From contig OX235271.1 in NCBI GenBank assembly GCA_944472155.2, positions 42,830,633 through 42,894,632 of the forward strand: a stretch of DNA of 64,000 bases, in the 5' to 3' direction. A program made the translations under genes and the position numbers. Below the pieces are notes generated by a model. That model ran no database searches. It was not told the origin of the DNA and saw only the letters and a program-made list of their open reading frames with translations. The DNA comes from Trichobilharzia szidati. Taxonomy: Eukaryota > Platyhelminthes > Trematoda > Strigeidida > Schistosomatidae. Below, piece by piece: positions 58,142 to 64,000 of the stretch. Each line of letters opens with the position of its first letter. Position 1 is the first letter of the stretch.

Positions 58142-58738
58142 TACCCTACATTGATCAAGGTTAACACCATTCAGTTTGGTGAGATTTGTGATGCCTCAAA
58201 ACATTCTGAAATAATAACCTTTTGTGAAACAGCCTAGTTATTATCTTCTGTCGACTTGTTTGACTTCATGTGAACTTATCCTGAGTGAGTTCCGATTTTA
58301 AGATTGTAAGTCAGTTTGTATATCTCATTTATATTTGTCGGTTTCTCTGTTGCTTTCCTGGTGCCTGAAGTTGAAATAAAACCGGTGAGTACAGTGTAGG
58401 AAATTTTCAGAATTATTCAAAGAATACTGATTCCGTCATTCATCAAGATCAGTCAGCAAGGTGTGCCAACAAAATGAACTTATTATACTAGATCGCAATT
58501 TCAACCTGTATAACTTGAATCAAACATTGACATGAACACTTTATTTACCTTGGACGAGACAGCTGAATGTCACAGTATTCTTGTGCGTACTTTTCACAAT
58601 TCTTGACTGTGAAATTATCAATGATGGAAATGTGCATGAAGACTGTGAAACCATATTTAACAGAATTATATCCGACATTTCCCAGTAACAGTGGTTTCTT
58701 CATTTATCCATTCTCTTATGATTGGCTGCCATGACTGA
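58142..58738. other. Second copy of the segment flanking the RTE fragment
   Basis: Repeats 56203-56834 in the same direction but without the forward insert, then runs on into form B of the right inverted-repeat arm. No gene. Confidence 0.55.
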
Positions 58739-58818
58739 GGTATGCAACACTAAGCATCTGCTCAGTGGCTTGTCGGCCAGACAAACAAGCCACTTATTTC
58801 TCTCCTTGACAAAGAACG

Positions 58819-59019
58819 TTGTACGGAGAGTTATCGTTTGTCTGTCATACATTTGTTTTGCAGCATTTCATTCTTCATCAACGCACACATATTTATGTAG
58901 TTGTAGTCCTCAGAAATCCGTTAAGGTTTTTGGCTTCACACACGCCATCTAAACATGCAGTGATTAGGCGATGGTGTCTCACAACAATCGAAATTGTTTC
59001 AACCGTTGTTATCCAGTAG
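58819..59019 (+). CDS. Variable-pocket ORF, form B (inverted copy), doubtful
   Basis: 66 codons (MYGELSFVCHTFV, then QRTHIYVVVVL and SKHAVIRRWCLTT). Same form as unit 2, with a different C-terminus. Confidence 0.22.
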   Translation: MYGELSFVCHTFVLQHFILHQRTHIYVVVVLRNPLRFLASHTPSKHAVIRRWCLTTIEIVSTVVIQ

Positions 59020-59899
59020 GGGGATAAAAACTTTCGATATGGTTTATTTGTGGCCAGTGTGTATTTCGATTTGAGTGTAGTACAAGCCATTCAATTATTG
59101 ATACAATGAATTAGGGCTCACATTGTGAAGGAGCGAGATCTGAGTGCAAAGATAAACCTCTCACTAATTAAACAATAAGGGCGGAAAAATGTGAAGACTA
59201 ATGATGTGACCTCTACCGACAATGAAACACTAAAGCTGTGTGCACTCTTCGGAATGTGAACAAAGATTATGCTTTCACTCTGTCTGGATAGATAAAGCAG
59301 CCTACTGAAACTATCTTTCTTTTATAAAATTCATGAATATAATATATAATATTCACTCAATGGGTGAGTTGCGTGGCTGTTTGATTAACCAGCGTCATAT
59401 TTATTGAGTGGTTATGACAATCAATGCTTTTTGATGTTGAAAGTGTGTAGTGGTGATGTGAGATGAGTCTTATTGTTTCTACATGGCTACATCCTTTCGT
59501 ACAACACATATGCCTGTCAGTTTCATACAGATTTCCCTGATTTTGAGTGCTTCTTTTGAATCGAAGAGATCTAAACTTCAATTGATTGCAGCTTCCTGAG
59601 ATCGCTTTCACCAAGCGAGTAACACTTTATCTGTCTATTTGAGTTAGTTTAGCGACAGATCTTCAGGTCTTTTCTGAAAGATATTTTCTAATAGAATCCG
59701 TTACAAAAGTGAATTCTATGTCTATGTCTACCTCTATGTGAGATTGATTCTGCAATCTAATGTTTCCGATAAACTGAAATACTCGAAATGGCGACATGAT
59801 ATTCGCTAGATAACCATTTCAAATCGCTCAGATTTCCCTCATCAATAGAGAAGAGTGTGACATAAGACAAAAGACGCCTTTCTACGTCTTAGATTATCC
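59020..59899. other. Inverted unit spacer
   Basis: Reversed counterpart of about 7070-7930, including the promoter-flank remnant (about 59340-59470) and the second block of the internal duplication. No supported gene. Confidence 0.4.
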
Positions 59900-60354
59900 G
59901 TGATACTACTTAGTGCTCAATTACTTAAGCATTTCACCAATCCAATTTCCACTGACATAGGATGGGATGATCGGAAGTGCAAATATATGTTTGAATGTGT
60001 GTGGTTCCCGCAAACACTGGTGTTTGACTTCCCATCTTCTTTATTTTTACGCTACACTCTAACATTGGAGCCTCCGCTCCCTGGTCTCCAATTGATGACA
60101 GGTGAATTGAATTGCCTCTACAACTGCAGCAACAGACGTTCTTGTTCTTAGAAATTGTTTTCCTTTTTCAAAGAAAGACATTTTCCGATGAAATTCACTT
60201 CGAAGATGAATTACACTTCGTGCACCTATTTATCAGATTTATTTTCCTATCTGATATTCCTAAGAAATTAACCTACTCGAAAAGATGTTATCTTATTCAA
60301 TATTGCATGATTAAAATTCGCTCATATTTCCGTCATCAATGTAGAGGAGTGTGA
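59900..60354 (+). CDS. Two overlapping conserved ORFs, doubtful (inverted copy)
   Basis: Counterpart of 6613-7064 on the plus strand: 59900-60151 (LPGLQLMTGELNCLYNCSN) and 60112-60354 (EIVFLF, IRFIFLSDIPKKL). Both frames stay open despite more substitutions than between units 1 to 3. Confidence 0.28.
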
Positions 60355-60806
60355 CAAAAGATGAAAGACGCCTTTCTACGTCTGTCGCCGCACTTCTTCA
60401 ATGCGACTTATTTAACTGCCAGAGTGAAACCGGAAATCACAGGATCATATATATTCCCAAGGAAAAAAGCCTAATGTGATATGTGTATCAGTCTACGAAA
60501 TATTACTCGTAAATTGTTTGACTTATCAATTGAGTGAATAATCAACGGCACATTTAAACAAACAGCTATTATTTACAGAGATGATTCTGCTCATCAGAAC
60601 ATCACATAATTCAGACAAAACTGACGACATTGTATCACAACACACAAGATGGCCATCCATTACCCGACGGACTATTTTGTTTCACCGAATATTCACAAAT
60701 TGGTTTCATTGACAGGATTTTGTGAATGAACATTACTTCAAGTTCAATTCCACTTTCTTCTATCTCTGAATGAATGAGGCACTTTGATTTTCACGTGCCG
60801 TGAGAA

Positions 60807-61001
60807 TCAGTGAGTAAGTGAACGAATTACTCCACGATTAATCACGAAACCAGTCGTTTTACTGAATTTACCATGAACGTGTTTCCGTGATATGTCTATA
60901 TTCATGTCTTCATCGTTGTTCAGATATATTAAGTAAGTCACCAAGTTCCCACTGGATATATTCTGGAGCTGATCGAGCACAAATATATCAGTTGCTTCCA
61001 T
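60807..61001 (-). CDS. Conserved 64-aa ORF, unknown (inverted copy)
   Basis: Same peptide as at 5966-6160 apart from RSLTH at the end. Confidence 0.25.
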   Translation of the reverse strand: MEATDIFVLDQLQNISSGNLVTYLIYLNNDEDMNIDISRKHVHGKFSKTTGFVINRGVIRSLTH

Positions 61002-61280
61002 TAAGTCTACGATTGTTTTAATTCAACAAAGTACCAAACAAAAATTCGTAGAAACTTAGTAAGCCCATTCACCAAATTGTGTTCTGGAAATCTATATTGA
61101 ACATTATATATGGACAAATGGATTCACCACAATATAAATCTATACGAAGCGTTTCACTGATATTTTCTCAATTTCGTTTATGATACATCCTTGATGCTGG
61201 GATAGCAGAAGAAACGGTGTGCTATATATCGAACATGCAAAGCACCTGTATAGCAGGTGAATTGGTGAATACGCACTGAA

Positions 61281-61656
61281 GTTGTGAGTTGGTGGCACAG
61301 TGGATAGGACTCTCGCCGATCATACATATGTTCCAACGCACACCTGATATGAATGGTCGGCGTGCAAAATTTGAGCTACCCATGACGCCTGCTGAAATTC
61401 CATTTTTCTTTTCCTTTTTTTCTCAATTCCTTCACATTCCCAGTTGAACATAGGGCTTCAAGCCAGAGGCTCGAATTTTCTGTAGCAGTGGTGTTTACTT
61501 TTACGGGATGGGGTTGCTAGCCTCATGCCCAACCTTCCCTCTTCACCAGTTGTATTACTGGCTTAGCGAGGTAAAGGAGTGCGTCGGTCGGGGATCGAAC
61601 ACCGGACTAAATGCATGGTCGGCGAGCGTCCTAACCACTGTGCAACCGACGCACGC
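61281..61656. mobile_element. Tail-to-tail pair of tRNA-derived SINEs, copy 3
   Basis: The best preserved minus head: GTGCGTCGG and CCGACGCAC ends can pair over 9 bp, with A-box-like TGCACAGTGGTTAGGAC and B-box-like GGTGTTCGATCC. The plus head keeps GGCACAGTGGATAGGACTC. Confidence 0.7.
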
Positions 61657-62092
61657 TGAAAACTCTGTGCTTGTACCAAAAGTACGATGTGCATTCAAGC
61701 TATAATCAAAAGAAAACTTTCGCGGGAGAGGACTCGTTTTCTTTTATGTTACGGTGAGATTGAAGGTATCGTATGCAGGTGAATCAAAGAGGTAGAGCTG
61801 GGAACATTCAACAGATTTCCCTTGATAAGCGAACTAGGAGGGCTTCAATAATTGTACCGCGCTTTAAATTTCAGGCATGCAAGCAGTTTCTCGTCAACGC
61901 CTTCTAGTTTCCAGGAGTATTGGAGCACCTATTTAAAGGGTTTCGTGATTTTAGAATTGTGTACTGACCATGATCCTCAAACTGGGATGAAACAGCTGTC
62001 CAGTACTCTCTGGTTTCCAATGGTTCTCTGACTGATATCAATCTGTGATCAACTCGTCAAACGAAAACCAACCCTTACAAACCTAACTATAA

Positions 62093-62758
62093 AAAATAAT
62101 CTGATGCTCGAAATGTATTTCGGATAAGGCTCTCACAGCCCTCATTGCTGATGCTTGTATCCAGTACATTCCAGATTTCATTCCTTCATTCTTTCCTTAT
62201 CGTCAGTCAACGGCACAAACGCATGTGGACATATTCAACTATTTCTGTCACATTCACAGAGAAGCGCAAATAATTTGGTTATAAACAAACTGTAGGATTC
62301 CATTCGTGCGCCACTTTGTCCATATCTAAGGTGGAACTCATGAATCTCCATGTACTTTTCAAAATAGCTCAGTGTACCTTCACTTCTCTATTTCAAAACG
62401 TCCCATGCATTTCGCTGTGATATTTTCTCATACTGAGTGCTTCCACATCCAAGTGTTCGTGTGAATGTGAAATGAGTTGTCTTTTGTTGCATATACTGAT
62501 AAAATTCAAAATTATCATTCCCTTCAATGTTTGATTGGACGAGACTTACAGATTCTCCATCCCCAAAGGCTTCTACGTGTTGTAATACTCCTAATCATCT
62601 GTTCCTTCTCAATGATTCATTTTCATTTGCTTGTCACGCAATCGATTCGAATAGACATTCATTTCTCAATTATTCCTCGAATGCAAGTAAAACGTTCGCG
62701 TGGAGTCATTTGACCATTCAACTTCTACAATTGCTTCTACTCCTCAATATCTGATATG
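62093..62758 (-). pseudogene. Decayed protein-coding segment, copy 5
   Basis: Counterpart of 751-1415, with the shared TAG after WDVLK and downstream frame breaks as in copies 3 and 4. Confidence 0.4.
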
Positions 62759-63006
62759 ACTTCCTTCGATTATTAATATTACGCATCTCACTTCATCTCC
62801 TCAGTCACGGTAACTGATCGTCGTCATGTTCTATTTCACTGATACGCTCACACATCTATCCCTTCCACATCAAAAATTTCTGATGAAAAACAAAAGCAAT
62901 TTGAATTCGAATAATAACCCATTTTATTAGATATCAAATGTTGTACGCTGTGGTTGTTGCTATTCGATTTCCCAAACTAAAGTCATTCCACAAAAGATCG
63001 GTGTTA

Positions 63007-63712
63007 TCAGACACGTCCACCAAAATCTCCACCTAAATCCTCGTTTATCCATACCTGGATGATACTGGAGACCAGAATGCTTGCCATCACCTGAAAGGGA
63101 ATACAGAAAACACACGTTCAACATCATATCTCAATCTGTATCACATTTCCACGAGTGAAATTCTCGTCTGGTTTGAGAGTGAAACTTTTCGTCATTATGA
63201 AATACTGCCAGCGTTCAACGACAGTGTCAGAGCCATTGTCAATAGGACACAAGTACTTCATCAATCCACAACGTCTGGCTTCCATCTTGCGAATACGCCA
63301 TCTCAGTATACCATTGTGCAAACACATCATCCAGACAATGCACACGTACCACAGAATCGGGGTGGCGATATCATTGATGTTGTCACCGAGGTGAGAAATA
63401 TCAATAACTTTGCAAATATATGCCTAACAAAAACACACGATGAATGGAGACAGCCAACATCATGAATTCAATCAATGGCTGGTGTGCATCAACAAACTGA
63501 GTTATTTCACACGCACAGATGACTGAGAAAATGTAGAGCATATCTTACCTTGAAGGGATGAATGGTGGAGCACGTCGACTATGGTTGAATGATTCGCTTG
63601 GATACGCGCACTGTCGACAGCTGACACCACTAAAACTGCAAGAAGCAGGTAGCAAATCTGAACAGAAAGAAACGTGAACATCACCGTCAAATATCACACA
63701 CTGACTCACCAT
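63007..63712 (-). CDS. Small signal-peptide protein gene, copy 5 (4 exons)
   Basis: ATG 63712-63710, exon 2 63657-63549, exon 3 63407-63145, exon 4 63090-63007; about 152 aa; poly(A) signal 62923-62928 (minus). Exon 2 has a silent change in the leader (a Leu codon) and STIVDV as in copy 1. Exon 3 has CIVWMM, RKMEARRC and CPIDNGS as in copy 4. It thus mixes variants of different copies, as expected if conversion moves segments. Splice sites intact. Confidence 0.6.
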
Positions 63713-63775
63713 TCTCAATGAATGCCACTGGTACTCGTCGATGACGATGATAAGAAGCCAGGAGTACAGAGACGT

Positions 63776-63782
63776 ATTTATA
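63776..63782 (-). promoter_or_regulatory. TATA box of gene copy 5
   Basis: TATAAAT on the minus strand at the conserved distance from the ATG. Confidence 0.65.
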
Positions 63783-64000
63783 CCTCACAAGAAGACGGTG
63801 ATGTGAACACATGTGGCTGTCGTTCAGTCAGTGTGTACCAATAGAAATATTCCGATGTCCACTGTTGATGTGTCTGAATGAGTGGATGATAAAGTGAGTG
63901 GGTGATTTGGGTGGATGTTTGATTGACCAGCCTCTAATTCACTGAGTGGTTATGACGATGAGGTGAGATGAGTGAAGATGGGGGTCGATTTTTCATCATG

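Larger units (their letters stand above)
49085..61084. repeat. Inverted and rearranged copy of the unit
   Basis: Blocks in order: 49085 to about 52155 is unit positions about 3905 down to 480; a jump of about 2.4 kb; about 52165-56450 is unit 11560 down to 8690 (with a CR1-like insertion); about 56477-56834 is a forward piece (unit about 3733-4090) after a 25-bp scrap of promoter-flank sequence; the RTE fragment; 58142-61084 is unit about 8910 down to 5900, form B. The right end has 6 bp of shared sequence (TTCTGG) with the forward unit. Confidence 0.85.
61085..64000. repeat. Forward array resumes (unit tail, then partial unit 5)
   Basis: 61085 to about 61814 matches the unit tail from about 13190; about 61815 onward is a new unit start (offset 61343 from unit 1 in the gene region). 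The window ends in its promoter flank. Confidence 0.85.

Noticed and set aside
478..64000. CRISPR array or bacterial operon structure
   Set aside because: Repeats are kilobase-scale units and retroelements; introns, TATA boxes and AATAAA signals show a eukaryote.

Overview
This window is eukaryotic, AT-rich and dominated by repeats. The mix of BEL/Pao LTR retrotransposon, RTE-type and CR1/jockey-type non-LTR fragments, a tRNA-derived SINE and very short first introns (about 50 nt) fits a platyhelminth, most likely a schistosome-type blood fluke. That assignment is inference; no ribosomal or single-copy marker is present.

The backbone is a segmental duplication with a period of about 13.45 kb. 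Unit 1 covers about 478-13930 and its left edge is the edge of the array, because bases 1-477 match nothing else here. Unit 2 covers about 13931-41155 and is swollen by a 14.2 kb BEL insertion at 23489-37656. Unit 3 runs from about 41156 to 49084 and then folds back: 49085-61084 is an inverted, rearranged copy of the same unit. From about 61085 the array resumes in forward orientation to the end of the window.

Each unit carries one small gene, so five copies are visible: four on the minus strand (1664-2369, 15117-15822, 42344-43049, 63007-63712) and one on the plus strand in the inverted block (50264-50969). Each copy has a TATA box, a coding exon 1 holding only the start codon, a signal-peptide exon, a main exon, a short last exon and an AATAAA signal. 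The predicted product is about 152 aa, secreted or single-pass membrane, of unrecognised family. Downstream of each gene lies a decayed open frame with a stop shared by the copies examined. The rest of the unit holds short conserved ORFs of doubtful coding value, inverted repeats, a solo LTR (units 1 and 2 only) and a pair of tail-to-tail tRNA-like SINEs near the unit end.

The BEL insertion is a tandem array on the minus strand: four 323-bp LTRs, two full internal regions with the same stops and frameshifts exactly 6067 bp apart, and a third chimeric element whose pol is replaced by about 430 bp of host-unit sequence. An imperfect 5-bp target duplication flanks the whole array. The inverted block additionally holds a CR1/jockey-like reverse transcriptase fragment and an RTE endonuclease fragment at a rearrangement point. 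No bacterial genes, CRISPR array, rRNA or functional tRNA is seen.
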